Positions 47,181 to 56,799 of a stretch of 64,000 bases of DNA are shown one piece after another. The stretch comes from Citrobacter portucalensis. Its GTDB lineage: Bacteria > Pseudomonadota > Gammaproteobacteria > Enterobacterales > Enterobacteriaceae. How positions within the stretch are numbered: position 1 is the stretch's first letter; each line of letters starts with the position of its first letter. The notes under the pieces are model-generated. The model was not told where the DNA came from, searched no databases, and was given only the letters and a program-made list of their open reading frames with translations. Made by a program: the position numbers and the translations under genes. The stretch lies in NCBI RefSeq assembly GCF_002042885.1, contig NZ_MVFY01000009.1, positions 124,001 to 188,000 of the forward strand, in the 5' to 3' direction.

Positions 47181-49289
47181 TCAGGCTGCGGTAATCAGCC
47201 AGCAATTGTGGATCTGACGGTTACGGGCAAAATCCTGGGAAAGCGTTTTTTGGGTAATTTCTTGTGCTTTCAATCCCAGTTCAGCCAAACCGTCGAGATC
47301 CATACGGAACCCACGTTTGTTGTTGGAGAACATGATCGTGCCGTCTTTACGCAGCAGACGTTTCAGATCTTTCATCAGCGCCAGATGATCGCGCTGCACA
47401 TCAAACGAATCTTCCATACGTTTTGAGTTAGAGAACGTCGGCGGATCGATGAAAATCAGATCAAACTGTTCATTCGCATCACGCAGCCAGCCCAGGCAAT
47501 CGGCCTGAATTAAACGGTGAGCGCGACCGCTCAGGCCGTTCAGACGCAGGTTACGTTCCGCCCATTCCAGATAGGTACGCGACATATCGACCGTCGTGGT
47601 GCTACGCGCGCCGCCCAATCCTGCATGTACGCTGGCGCTACCGGTGTAGGAAAACAGGTTGAGGAAGTCCTTACCTTTACTCATCTGCCCCAGCATGCGG
47701 CGCGCAATACGGTGATCGAGGAATAAACCCGTATCAAGGTAGTCAGTCAGGTTAACCCACAGGCGCGCGTTGTACTCGCTTACCTCAATGAATTCACCCT
47801 TCTCATTCATCTTCTGATACTGATTCTTGCCTTTCTGACGCTCACGGGTTTTCAGCACCAGTTTGTTTGGCGCGATTTCCAGTACTGACAGCGTGGCGGC
47901 AATGATGTCGAACAAGCGTTGACGTGCTTTTTGCGCATCAACCGTCTTCGGCGGTGCGTATTCCTGAACCACGACCCAATCACCGTAACGATCTACTGCA
48001 ACGTTGTATTCCGGCAGGTCAGCGTCATACAGGCGATAGCATTCAATGCCTTCCTGACGCGCCCATTTTTCCAGCTTCTTAATATTCTTGCGCAGGCGGT
48101 TGGCATAATCTTCCGCTACCGTAGCCGGCTTGCTGTCCGCAGTGGTCTCTGCAACGTGATAATTCTTCTGCACACAATCCAGCGGGCCGTTTTTCGCTTT
48201 GAACTGCTTGTCGGCACGTAATTGCAGGCTGCTGAGCAGATCCGGCGAGGCGCTGAACAGCGACAAATTCCAGCCGCCAAACTGGTTTTTCATCGTACGG
48301 CCCAGCAGGCTGTGCAGGGCAATCAGCGCCGGTTCGCTATCCAGACGTTCGCCGTAAGGCGGGTTACTGATAACTGTCCCATACGGTCCTTTCGGCAGCG
48401 GATTGCTCAGTTTGGCGACATCTTTCACGTCAAACGTCATCAGATCGGCGATACCGGCGCGGCGAGCATTACTACGCGCTTTTTCAATCACGCGCGCATC
48501 GCTATCGGATCCATAAAAATGCGAGGTATAGTCAGCCAGTCCCTTACGCGCACGCACCTGCGCTTCGGCTTTAACTTCTTGCCAGACAGCTTCGTCGTGT
48601 TGCGCCCAACCGCTGAAGCCCCAGTATCCACGGTGCAGACCCGGCGCGCGATCGGTCGCCCACATTGCCGCTTCAATCAGCAGCGTGCCGGAACCACACA
48701 TCGGATCGAGTAACGGGGTTCCCGGCTGCCAGCCAGAACGCATAACAATTGCCGCGGCCAGCGTCTCTTTAATCGGTGCCTGACCCGCGCGATCGCGATA
48801 GCCACGCTGATGCAAACCGTCACCGCTCAGATCGAGCGCAATGCTGGCAGTATCTTTGTTCAACCAGACGTTGATGCGCAGATCCGGAGATTCACGATCC
48901 ACATTCGGACGCGGCATATTTTTGCGGGTAAAGGCATCGACAATCGCATCCTTGACCTTCAGTGCGCCGTACTGGCTGTTACGAATGGTCTCGTTCAGTC
49001 CGCTAAAATGGACGGCAAACGTAGCACCAGGGTTAAATATCTCTGTCCAGTCGATTGCCTGAACGCCGAGGTACAGATCAAGATCGCTGTAGACCTTGCA
49101 CTCTCCCATCGGCAGGATAATGCGCGAGGCCAGGCGGCTCCACATCAGGCTCTGGTAAACAAGCCGCGTGTCGCCCTTAAAATGGACCCCACCCTGAACG
49201 ACCTGACACTCCAGCGCGCCGAGGTTTTCCAGTTCAGTTTTTAACAGCTCTTCCAGCCCGCGGGCCGTACTGGCAAACAGAGAATTCAT
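47181..49289 (-). CDS. rlmL: 23S rRNA G2445/G2069 bifunctional methyltransferase RlmKL
   Basis: A 702-residue fusion. The N-terminal half holds a THUMP domain and the RlmL m2G2445 methyltransferase ([35 protein letters not shown]). The C-terminal half is RlmK, the m7G2069 methyltransferase ([37 protein letters not shown]). Both catalytic motifs are intact and the length equals E. coli. It is first of a two-gene set with uup. Confidence 0.97.
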   Translation of the reverse strand: MNSLFASTARGLEELLKTELENLGALECQVVQGGVHFKGDTRLVYQSLMWSRLASRIILPMGECKVYSDLDLYLGVQAIDWTEIFNPGATFAVHFSGLNETIRNSQYGALKVKDAIVDAFTRKNMPRPNVDRESPDLRINVWLNKDTASIALDLSGDGLHQRGYRDRAGQAPIKETLAAAIVMRSGWQPGTPLLDPMCGSGTLLIEAAMWATDRAPGLHRGYWGFSGWAQHDEAVWQEVKAEAQVRARKGLADYTSHFYGSDSDARVIEKARSNARRAGIADLMTFDVKDVAKLSNPLPKGPYGTVISNPPYGERLDSEPALIALHSLLGRTMKNQFGGWNLSLFSASPDLLSSLQLRADKQFKAKNGPLDCVQKNYHVAETTADSKPATVAEDYANRLRKNIKKLEKWARQEGIECYRLYDADLPEYNVAVDRYGDWVVVQEYAPPKTVDAQKARQRLFDIIAATLSVLEIAPNKLVLKTRERQKGKNQYQKMNEKGEFIEVSEYNARLWVNLTDYLDTGLFLDHRIARRMLGQMSKGKDFLNLFSYTGSASVHAGLGGARSTTTVDMSRTYLEWAERNLRLNGLSGRAHRLIQADCLGWLRDANEQFDLIFIDPPTFSNSKRMEDSFDVQRDHLALMKDLKRLLRKDGTIMFSNNKRGFRMDLDGLAELGLKAQEITQKTLSQDFARNRQIHNCWLITAA

Positions 49290-49387
49290 AATGTCACTTT
49301 TACTCCAAGAAAATTGCTGCGCATTATAGCTAATATGGGCTGTATGTCATAAAGTTGAAGGCTTATTTTCATTCGAGGGGCTGTACA

Positions 49388-50494
49388 GTGGTCACGTTAA
49401 CCCGACTTTTTATTCATCCGGTTAAATCAATGCGCGGCATTGGGCTTACGCATGCCCTGGCAGATATTAGCGGTCTCGCCTTTGATCGCATATTTATGAT
49501 CACTGAACCTGACGGAACGTTCATAACCGCCCGCCAGTTCCCACAAATGGTCCGTTTTACGCCTTCCCCATTCCACGATGGGCTGCATCTTACAGCTCCA
49601 GATGGCAGCAGCGCGCTCGTGCGATTTGCCGATTTCGCTAGCCAGGATGCGCCAACAGAAGTATGGGGAAACCATTTTACCGCGCGTATTGCGCCAGCGG
49701 CTATCAACCAGTGGCTTAGCGGCTTTTTCTCCCGTGAAGTGCAGTTACGCTGGGTCGGCCCGCAGCTGACGCGCCGTGTAAAACGCCATGTTGATGTTCC
49801 TTTATCCTTCGCTGATGGTTATCCCTATCTGCTGGCCAACGAAGCATCCCTGCGCGATGTGCAACAGCGCTGTCCGGCAAGCGTCAAAATGGAACAGTTT
49901 CGCCCCAATATAGTAGTTTCGGGAGCTGGTGCCTGGGAAGAAGATACCTGGAAAGTGATTCGTATTGGCGACGTCATTTTTGATGTAGCAAAACCCTGTA
50001 GCCGCTGTATTTTCACGACAGTTAGCCCGGAAAAAGGCCAGAAACATCCATCCGGTGAACCGCTTGCCACATTACAAACCTTCCGCACTGCGGTAGATAA
50101 CGGCGATGTCGATTTCGGTCAGAATCTTATCGCGCGTAACAGTGGCGTTATTCGCGTCGGCGATGAGGTAGAAATTTTGGCAACCGGCCCCGCCAGAGCG
50201 TACGGCGCGGCTGAATCAGACGAAACTACACCCGAACAACAACCTGATGCCACGGTGCTTATTGACTGGCAGGGACAGACCTTTCGCGGAAATAATCAGC
50301 AGGTATTGCTTGAGCAGTTGGAAAACCAGGGTATCCGGGTTCCCTATTCATGCCGGGCAGGCATTTGCGGATGCTGTCGAATTCGGCTGGTAGAAGGCGA
50401 AGTTAGCCCGTTGAAGAAATCAGCGATGGGGGACGACGGAACAATTCTTTGCTGCAGCTGTGTTCCCAAAACGGCAATCAGGCTGGAGAGCTAA
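49388..50494 (+). CDS. ycbX: MOSC/ferredoxin N-hydroxylated base reductase YcbX
   Basis: A 368-residue molybdenum-cofactor enzyme that detoxifies N-hydroxylated bases. The start is taken as GTG at 49388 ([17 protein letters not shown]), with GAGGGG 7 bases upstream; the ATG at 49355 lacks support. The N-terminal beta-barrel and MOSC domain carry the conserved cysteine in [18 protein letters not shown]. The C-terminal 2Fe-2S ferredoxin has [14 protein letters not shown] and ILCCSC. E. coli has CGSC where this has CGCC, adding a cysteine next to the cluster ligands. It converges on zapC with a 4-base overlap. Confidence 0.95.
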   Translation: MVTLTRLFIHPVKSMRGIGLTHALADISGLAFDRIFMITEPDGTFITARQFPQMVRFTPSPFHDGLHLTAPDGSSALVRFADFASQDAPTEVWGNHFTARIAPAAINQWLSGFFSREVQLRWVGPQLTRRVKRHVDVPLSFADGYPYLLANEASLRDVQQRCPASVKMEQFRPNIVVSGAGAWEEDTWKVIRIGDVIFDVAKPCSRCIFTTVSPEKGQKHPSGEPLATLQTFRTAVDNGDVDFGQNLIARNSGVIRVGDEVEILATGPARAYGAAESDETTPEQQPDATVLIDWQGQTFRGNNQQVLLEQLENQGIRVPYSCRAGICGCCRIRLVEGEVSPLKKSAMGDDGTILCCSCVPKTAIRLES

Positions 50495-51033
50495 ACCGCC
50501 TGCTCAAGGCTGAAACTGTCAACAACGGCCTGCGGTTTCAGTCTGTCATTCATTATTTTAATCGCATCGCCAAGCTGCATCGTACGCCCGGCGATAACCA
50601 CGCCAGGTTGCGCAAGCAGGCAAAGCGCGGCGTTTTCACCCGGCTCAACCACTAACAGGTTTACCTGTTCATCAGTATCGCTTAAATCAACACAGGCTGC
50701 GTCACCCACGACCGGCGACCAGTTAATACCGTGTGCGACAAAGTGCCAGCTTTTTGGCATTTGCGGTTTGAGATAACGAATCGCCACCAGCGCATTAAGC
50801 ACCAGTTCCGCTTTTTGTTCTTTGGCTAAATCCAGGTAGCGACATTTTTCTTCAAAGGAAAAATAAAGCGCGGCGTCATCAACACAAAAACCTGACGGAG
50901 AAAATGCATCAGGAGTGAGCATTTTACGAGCAAAACGCGAACGGAATAACATGCCATTGGCTAAATCGAGCATCATACGATCGTGCTCTTCATCATAATA
51001 CCAGCGCCAGTTATCGTCGGGTTTAATTCGCAT
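50491..51033 (-). CDS. zapC: Cell-division protein ZapC
   Basis: A 180-residue FtsZ-ring stabiliser, the same length as E. coli. The opening [34 protein letters not shown] is strongly conserved. The second half forms a PilZ-like barrel ([26 protein letters not shown]). It bundles FtsZ filaments. Its last 4 bases overlap ycbX. Confidence 0.96.
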   Translation of the reverse strand: MRIKPDDNWRWYYDEEHDRMMLDLANGMLFRSRFARKMLTPDAFSPSGFCVDDAALYFSFEEKCRYLDLAKEQKAELVLNALVAIRYLKPQMPKSWHFVAHGINWSPVVGDAACVDLSDTDEQVNLLVVEPGENAALCLLAQPGVVIAGRTMQLGDAIKIMNDRLKPQAVVDSFSLEQAV

Positions 51034-51198
51034 CAGTTTCTCTCCTTTCCTTAATCATCACCGTTACGACAGTATCCTTTTGCCGCTTCGTTTATTACCC
51101 TAATAATAAAAGCTCAGAATGTTTAAATAAGCAACAGTAAAGGAATATAAAACAACCAGGGCTAGAAATAAAGCCCTGGTTTGTGATTAAGGTAGCAT

Positions 51199-52209
51199 TC
51201 AGATATTGCTGACGATTTCTTTTATCAACGGCGGACCTTTAAAAATAAAGCCCGAATAAATCTGTACGAGGGTTGCACCAGCAGCTATTTTCTCACGTGC
51301 AGCAATCACCGAGTCGATACCACCAACGCCAATAATCGGCAGCTGACCTTTTAATTCCTGAGACAACTGGCGAATAATTTCTGTACTTTTTAATTGCAAC
51401 GGTCGACCGCTCAGACCACCCATTTGATCGCAATTTTTCATTCCCTGAACAAGAGAACGATCGAGGGTGGTGTTAGTCGCAATTACGCCATCAATATTAT
51501 GACGAACTAAACTATCGGCGACCTGGATCAGTTCTTCCACAGAAAGATCCGGCGCGATCTTTACTGCCACCGGAACATATTTATGGTGGATCGCTTGCAG
51601 ATCGTTTTGCTTATTTTTAATTGCCGTCAGGAGATCGTCCAGCGCCTCGCCGTATTGCAGCGTACGTAATCCCGGCGTATTCGGCGAAGAGATATTAATC
51701 GCGATATAACCAGCATAAGCATAGACTTTTTCCATACAAATCAGATAGTCATCTTTGCCGTTCTCTACTGGGGTATCTTTGTTCTTACCAATATTAATAC
51801 CCAGAATACCGTCGAAATGCGATTTTTTAACGTTCTCAACCAGGTTATCAACCCCGTGGTTATTAAACCCCATACGGTTGATCAAACCTTCTGCATCGAC
51901 CAGACGGAACAGACGCGGTTTATCGTTACCCGGCTGAGGGCGTGGCGTCACGGTACCAATCTCAATGGAACCAAATCCCATCGCGCCGAGCGCATCAATG
52001 CACTCCCCGTCTTTATCCAGTCCGGCAGCAAGCCCGAGCGGATTTTTAAACGTCAACCCCATACAGGTAACCGGTTTTGCCGGTACTTTCTGGCGCACAA
52101 GCGCTTCAAGCGGTGTGCCGGTAATGCGACGTAATTGCTGGAATGTCAATTCATGAGCGCGCTCTGGATCGAGCTGAAAAAGGGCTTTACGAACGAAGGG
52201 GTAGTACAT
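51199..52209 (-). CDS. pyrD: Dihydroorotate dehydrogenase (quinone) PyrD
   Basis: A 336-residue class 2 enzyme, the fourth step of pyrimidine synthesis, attached to the inner membrane by its N-terminal helices ([23 protein letters not shown]). Catalytic base serine is in [14 protein letters not shown] contacts are in [21 protein letters not shown] and GVGGIDS. The start at 52209 matches E. coli and has AGGAGAG just upstream. The leader contains a hairpin (52225-52242) next to the ribosome-binding site. Confidence 0.97.
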   Translation of the reverse strand: MYYPFVRKALFQLDPERAHELTFQQLRRITGTPLEALVRQKVPAKPVTCMGLTFKNPLGLAAGLDKDGECIDALGAMGFGSIEIGTVTPRPQPGNDKPRLFRLVDAEGLINRMGFNNHGVDNLVENVKKSHFDGILGINIGKNKDTPVENGKDDYLICMEKVYAYAGYIAINISSPNTPGLRTLQYGEALDDLLTAIKNKQNDLQAIHHKYVPVAVKIAPDLSVEELIQVADSLVRHNIDGVIATNTTLDRSLVQGMKNCDQMGGLSGRPLQLKSTEIIRQLSQELKGQLPIIGVGGIDSVIAAREKIAAGATLVQIYSGFIFKGPPLIKEIVSNI

Positions 52210-52224
52210 GAACTCTCCTGGATT

Positions 52225-52242
52225 CCCGGTGTGCAAACCGGG
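52225..52242 (-). promoter_or_regulatory. pyrD leader hairpin (CTP-sensitive start-site switching)
   Basis: The arms CCCGGT and ACCGGG enclose a 6-base loop just upstream of the pyrD ribosome-binding site. In E. coli and Salmonella, high CTP shifts the start so that this hairpin forms and blocks translation. The C-rich start region CGCCCCC follows a CATAAT -10 on the minus strand, as the mechanism needs. Confidence 0.75.
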
Positions 52243-52294
52243 GGCGTATTATGTGCGATCGCGAGCAAAAAGGGAATTGACCTGCGGCAATAAA

Positions 52295-52310
52295 TAGCAA
52301 TCGTTTTCCT
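52295..52310 (-). promoter_or_regulatory. Possible PurR box of pyrD
   Basis: AGGAAAACGATTGCTA on the minus strand matches the PurR operator pattern except for about two positions. PurR repression of pyrD is known in E. coli. Weak by sequence alone. Confidence 0.4.
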
Positions 52311-52452
52311 CGCCTCTGCCTTTTTATTCAATTTCCAACTTTTCTATCCCGTATAAATCATTTCGATAAACAAAATCTCTCTGCCAGACTGCTCAAATTG
52401 TTATCAATGTTAACCAAAAGCAAACAATTAGTTATAAGGGGAGAATGAAATT

Positions 52453-53028
52453 ATGCGCGTCATCACTCTGGCGGGGAGCCCTCGCTTTCCCTCTCGATCC
52501 AGTGCGTTACTGGAATATGCCCGAGAAAAACTTCACGGTCAGGATGTCGAAATCTTTCACTGGAACCTGCACAATTTTGCCCCGGAAGACCTGATCTATG
52601 CTCGTTTCGACAGTCCGGCGCTGAACACATTTATCGAACAATTGCAGGATGCAGACGGGCTGATTGTCGCAACACCAGTCTATAAAGCCGCTTACTCTGG
52701 CGCCCTGAAAACCCTGCTCGACCTACTCCCCGAGCGGGCGCTGGAAGGGAAAGTGGTTTTGCCGTTGGCGACCGGCGGCAGCGTGGCGCATTTACTTGCC
52801 GTCGATTACGCGCTGAAACCGGTACTGAGCGCATTAAAGGCCCAGGAGATCCTGCACGGTGTGTTTGCTGATGATTCACAGGTAATTGATTATCAACATA
52901 AACCTCAGTTTACGCCCAACCTTCAGCAGCGTCTGGACAGTGCGCTCGATACCTTCTGGCTGGCGTTGCATCGTCGCGATGTCCAACTTCCTCAACTGAA
53001 CACCCTGCGAGGTGCCGCTCATGCTTGA
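52453..53028 (+). CDS. ssuE: NADPH-dependent FMN reductase SsuE
   Basis: A 191-residue flavodoxin-like reductase that supplies reduced FMN to the SsuD monooxygenase. Flavin-binding motif [20 protein letters not shown] at the N-terminus; [22 protein letters not shown] in the middle is the family signature. It is first gene of the ssuEADCB sulfonate operon, used under sulfate starvation. It overlaps ssuA by 8 bases. Confidence 0.97.
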   Translation: MRVITLAGSPRFPSRSSALLEYAREKLHGQDVEIFHWNLHNFAPEDLIYARFDSPALNTFIEQLQDADGLIVATPVYKAAYSGALKTLLDLLPERALEGKVVLPLATGGSVAHLLAVDYALKPVLSALKAQEILHGVFADDSQVIDYQHKPQFTPNLQQRLDSALDTFWLALHRRDVQLPQLNTLRGAAHA

Positions 53029-53995
53029 TTTTCTCAGGCGTCACACGTCATGGCTGGCACTGACCGGGTTGTTGTCGCTGTCAACGCTGGGGCATGCCGC
53101 AGAATCGGCCCCCGATGCTCTGCGTATTGGTTACCAGAAAGGAAGCGTCAGTATGGTGCTGGCCAAAAGCCATCAGCTACTCGAGAAACGCTATCCGCAG
53201 ACTAAAATCTCGTGGGTTGAATTCCCGGCTGGGCCGCAAATGCTGGAAGCACTCAATATCGGCAGTATCGATCTCGGCAGTACCGGTGACATTCCGCCGA
53301 TTTTCGCCCAGGCCGCCGGAGCCGATCTGGTTTACGTGGGCGTTGAACCGCCTAAACCAAAAGCCGAAGTAATTCTGGTGCCAAAAAATAGCCCGATCCA
53401 GAGCGTCGCGCAGCTTAAAGGACATAAAGTCGCCTTCCAGAAAGGCTCCAGCGCCCACAATTTACTGCTCCGGGCGCTGCAACAGGCCGGACTGAAATTT
53501 ACCGATATTCAACCGACGTATCTGACTCCCGCCGATGCGCGAGCGGCCTTTCAGCAAGGAAACGTGGATGCGTGGGCTATCTGGGATCCCTATTATTCCG
53601 CCGCGTTACTTCAAGGTGATGTACGCGTACTGAAGGACGGCTCAGACCTCAAGCAAACCGGTTCGTTTTATCTCGCCGCCCGTCCTTATGCCGAGAAAAA
53701 TGGCGCTTTTGTACTTGGCGTACTGGATACCTTTAGCCAGGCCGATGCGTTAACGCTCAGTCAGCGCCAGCAAAGCATTACCCTGCTGGCCAAAACCATG
53801 GGGCTGCCCGAACCGGTGATTGCGTCTTATCTGGATCACCGTCCGCCAACCACCATTGTGCCAGTCAACGCCTCTGTTGCTGCCCTGCAACAACAAACCG
53901 CCGATCTGTTTTATGACAACCGTTTGGTGCCGAAAAAAATCGATATTCGCCAGCGTATCTGGCAACCCACTCAGCAGGCAGGAGAAAAATTATGA
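53021..53995 (+). CDS. ssuA: Aliphatic sulfonate-binding protein SsuA
   Basis: A 324-residue periplasmic solute-binding protein. The ATG at 53021 ([16 protein letters not shown]) has GAGG 7 bases upstream; a GTG at 53012 is also possible. Signal peptide cleavage is expected near LGHAAESA. Conserved [43 protein letters not shown]. Compared with E. coli the signal region is a few residues longer and differs in sequence. It overlaps ssuD by 4 bases. Confidence 0.96.
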   Translation: MLDFLRRHTSWLALTGLLSLSTLGHAAESAPDALRIGYQKGSVSMVLAKSHQLLEKRYPQTKISWVEFPAGPQMLEALNIGSIDLGSTGDIPPIFAQAAGADLVYVGVEPPKPKAEVILVPKNSPIQSVAQLKGHKVAFQKGSSAHNLLLRALQQAGLKFTDIQPTYLTPADARAAFQQGNVDAWAIWDPYYSAALLQGDVRVLKDGSDLKQTGSFYLAARPYAEKNGAFVLGVLDTFSQADALTLSQRQQSITLLAKTMGLPEPVIASYLDHRPPTTIVPVNASVAALQQQTADLFYDNRLVPKKIDIRQRIWQPTQQAGEKL

Positions 53996-55137
53996 GTCTG
54001 AATATGTTCTGGTTTTTACCCACCCACGGTGACGGTCATTATCTTGGAACGGAAGAAGGTTCGCGCCCGGTCGATCACAGTTATCTGCAACAAATCGCGC
54101 AAACGGCCGATCGTCTTGGATTTACCGGCGTCCTGATCCCAACCGGTCGCTCTTGCGAAGATGCCTGGCTGGTCGCCGCTTCGATGATCCCGGTCACCCA
54201 GAGATTAAAGTTTCTGGTCGCGCTGCGCCCAAGCGTCACCTCGCCAACGGTTGCCGCACGTCAGGCTGCGACGCTCGACAGACTCTCAAATGGCCGGGCG
54301 TTATTTAATCTGGTGACCGGCAGCGATCCGCAGGAGCTGGCAGGCGACGGCGTGTTCCTCGATCACACAGAACGATATGAAGCCTCTGCTGAATTTACTC
54401 AGGTCTGGCGGCGACTGCTGCAAGGTGAAACGGTGGATTTCAACGGCAAACATATTCATGTTCGCGGCGCGAAGCTGTTTTTCCCTCCCGTACAACAACC
54501 CCAGCCACCGCTTTATTTCGGCGGCTCGTCTGATGTCGCACAAGACCTTGCTGCCGAGCAGGTTGATCTTTATCTGACCTGGGGCGAGCCCCCTGAGCAG
54601 GTGAAAGCGAAGATTGAACAGGTGCGAGCCAAAGCGGCGGCGCTCGGGCGCAAGATCCGCTTTGGTATTCGTCTGCATGTGATCGTACGGGAGACAACCC
54701 GCGAGGCGTGGCAGGCAGCGGATCGTCTGATAGCCCACCTTGATGACGACACCATTGCCAAAGCCCAGGCCGCCTTCTCAAGAACGGATTCGGTTGGTCA
54801 GCAGCGAATGGCTGCACTGCACAATGGTAAACGCGACAAACTGGAAATTAGTCCGAACCTGTGGGCAGGCGTTGGACTGGTACGCGGTGGCGCGGGTACC
54901 GCGCTGGTCGGAGATGGTCCGACTGTCGCGGCGCGTATCAACGAGTATGCCGCGCTGGGAATCGACAGCTTTGTGTTGTCCGGATACCCACATCTGGAAG
55001 AGGCATACAAGGTTGGCGAGCTGCTGTTCCCGCATCTGGATGTTGCTATACCGGAAATTCCGCAGCCGCAATACCTGCAACAACAAGGTGAAGCGGTGGC
55101 AAACGAATTTATTCCGCGCAAAGTCGCGCAAAGCTAA
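53992..55137 (+). CDS. ssuD: FMNH2-dependent alkanesulfonate monooxygenase SsuD
   Basis: A 381-residue TIM-barrel enzyme of the bacterial luciferase family that cleaves the C-S bond of alkanesulfonates to sulfite and aldehyde. Conserved [57 protein letters not shown] and [29 protein letters not shown]. Length matches E. coli. Reduced flavin comes from SsuE. Confidence 0.98.
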   Translation: MSLNMFWFLPTHGDGHYLGTEEGSRPVDHSYLQQIAQTADRLGFTGVLIPTGRSCEDAWLVAASMIPVTQRLKFLVALRPSVTSPTVAARQAATLDRLSNGRALFNLVTGSDPQELAGDGVFLDHTERYEASAEFTQVWRRLLQGETVDFNGKHIHVRGAKLFFPPVQQPQPPLYFGGSSDVAQDLAAEQVDLYLTWGEPPEQVKAKIEQVRAKAAALGRKIRFGIRLHVIVRETTREAWQAADRLIAHLDDDTIAKAQAAFSRTDSVGQQRMAALHNGKRDKLEISPNLWAGVGLVRGGAGTALVGDGPTVAARINEYAALGIDSFVLSGYPHLEEAYKVGELLFPHLDVAIPEIPQPQYLQQQGEAVANEFIPRKVAQS

Positions 55138-55147
55138 GGAGCGGCTA

Positions 55148-55939
55148 ATGGCAACGCCGAAAAACAGGTGGTTATTACGCCTCGCGCCCTGGTTTTTACC
55201 GGTAGGTTTGGTGGCGCTCTGGCAGCTCGCATCTTCAATGGGCTGGCTGTCCACTCGCATTCTGCCCTCTCCGGAAGGTGTTATCGAAGCTTTCTGGACG
55301 CTTTCCGCCAGCGGCGAGCTTTGGCAGCATCTGGCCATCAGTTCCTGGCGCGCGCTGATCGGATTCTCCATCGGTGGATCGATTGGCCTGACACTGGGAC
55401 TTATCAGCGGTCTTTCGCGTTGGGGAGAACGCCTGCTGGATACCTCGGTGCAGATGCTGCGTAACGTACCGCATCTGGCGCTGATCCCGCTGGTGATTTT
55501 GTGGTTCGGCATTGATGAATCCGCCAAGATCTTTCTCGTGGCGTTGGGCACACTGTTCCCAATTTACATCAACACCTGGCATGGGATCCGTAATATTGAT
55601 CGTGGGCTGGTAGAAATGGCGCGCAGCTATGGATTATCCGGCTTTTCACTGTTTGTTCATGTGATCCTCCCCGGCGCCCTGCCCTCGATTATGGTCGGCG
55701 TGCGTTTTGCTCTCGGGCTGATGTGGCTGACGCTGATTGTGGCGGAAACCATTTCTGCCAATGCCGGTATTGGTTACCTGGCGATGAACGCCCGCGAATT
55801 TCTGCAAACCGATGTGGTCGTGGTGGCCATTATTCTCTACGCCCTGCTCGGCAAACTTGCCGACGTCAGCGCCCAACTGCTGGAGCGAGTCTGGCTACGC
55901 TGGCATCCGGCTTACCATGTAAAGGAGGCTACCGTATGA
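55148..55939 (+). CDS. ssuC: Sulfonate ABC transporter permease SsuC
   Basis: A 263-residue inner-membrane permease with six or so transmembrane segments and the ABC-permease loop [30 protein letters not shown]. Start ATG at 55148 ([15 protein letters not shown]) has GGAG upstream. It follows ssuD by 10 bases and overlaps ssuB by 4. It works with SsuB and SsuA. Confidence 0.96.
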   Translation: MATPKNRWLLRLAPWFLPVGLVALWQLASSMGWLSTRILPSPEGVIEAFWTLSASGELWQHLAISSWRALIGFSIGGSIGLTLGLISGLSRWGERLLDTSVQMLRNVPHLALIPLVILWFGIDESAKIFLVALGTLFPIYINTWHGIRNIDRGLVEMARSYGLSGFSLFVHVILPGALPSIMVGVRFALGLMWLTLIVAETISANAGIGYLAMNAREFLQTDVVVVAIILYALLGKLADVSAQLLERVWLRWHPAYHVKEATV

Positions 55940-56703
55940 ATACCGCTCGCCTGAACCAGGGTATACCGCTGTTGCTGAGCGCCGTGACAAAACAATACGC
56001 CGCCAATACAGTGCTCAATCAATTAGATTTGCATATTCCGGCCGGACAGTTTGTTGCCGTGGTTGGCCGCAGCGGCGGTGGTAAAAGTACGTTGCTGCGT
56101 CTGCTGGCAGGGCTGGAATCACCGACCTCAGGCGCATTACTTGCCGGAACCACCCCACTGGCGGAAATTCAGGATGATACGCGAATGATGTTCCAGGATG
56201 CGCGTCTGCTGCCATGGAAGACGGTTATCGATAATGTGGGCCTGGGTCTGAAAGGTCAGTGGCCCGATGCGGCCCGAGATGCGCTGGCCGCCGTTGGGCT
56301 GGAGAGTCGTGCTCACGAATGGCCGGCTGCGCTGTCCGGTGGACAAAAACAGCGTGTAGCCCTGGCACGGGCATTAATTCATCGCCCCGGTTTGCTGCTG
56401 CTGGATGAACCCCTCGGCGCTCTGGATGCCCTAACCCGCCTTGAAATGCAGGATCTGATCGTCTCTTTATGGCAAGAGCACGGCTTTACCGTACTGCTGG
56501 TCACTCATGACGTCAGTGAAGCGGTGGCAATGGCCGATCGCGTGTTGCTGATTGAGGACGGAAAAATCGGGTTGGATCTGACGGTGGATATTCAGCGCCC
56601 CCGCCGTTTGGGATCGGTACGGTTAGCCGATCTGGAAGCGGAAGTGTTGAACCGGGTTATGAAACGCGGCGAGACGGAACAATCGATCCTTCGACATGGA
56701 TAA
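55936..56703 (+). CDS. ssuB: Sulfonate ABC transporter ATPase SsuB
   Basis: A 255-residue ABC ATPase: Walker [18 protein letters not shown]-loop [14 protein letters not shown], signature [15 protein letters not shown], Walker [17 protein letters not shown], and switch His in [17 protein letters not shown]. Start at 55936 ([14 protein letters not shown]) overlaps ssuC; a longer frame from 55723 is within ssuC. It is last gene of the ssu operon, followed by a terminator and a REP element. Confidence 0.97.
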   Translation: MNTARLNQGIPLLLSAVTKQYAANTVLNQLDLHIPAGQFVAVVGRSGGGKSTLLRLLAGLESPTSGALLAGTTPLAEIQDDTRMMFQDARLLPWKTVIDNVGLGLKGQWPDAARDALAAVGLESRAHEWPAALSGGQKQRVALARALIHRPGLLLLDEPLGALDALTRLEMQDLIVSLWQEHGFTVLLVTHDVSEAVAMADRVLLIEDGKIGLDLTVDIQRPRRLGSVRLADLEAEVLNRVMKRGETEQSILRHG

Positions 56704-56717
56704 CCGCTCAGAAAACC

Positions 56718-56746
56718 AGGCCCGGTAGCGCTTACCGGGCCTTTTG
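56718..56746 (+). terminator. Terminator of the ssu operon
   Basis: AGGCCCGGTA-GCGCT-TACCGGGCCT, ten perfect pairs, followed by TTTT. Confidence 0.92.
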
Positions 56747-56780
56747 CCGGATGGCGGCGTTACCGCCTTATCCGGCCTAC
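56745..56780. repeat. REP (palindromic unit) element
   Basis: TGCCGGATGGCGGCGTTACC followed by GCCTTATCCGGCCTAC matches the enterobacterial REP consensus, between convergent ssuB and pepN. A single copy; no BIME array. Confidence 0.88.
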
Positions 56781-56799
56781 TAAACTACAGGTCAACGTT

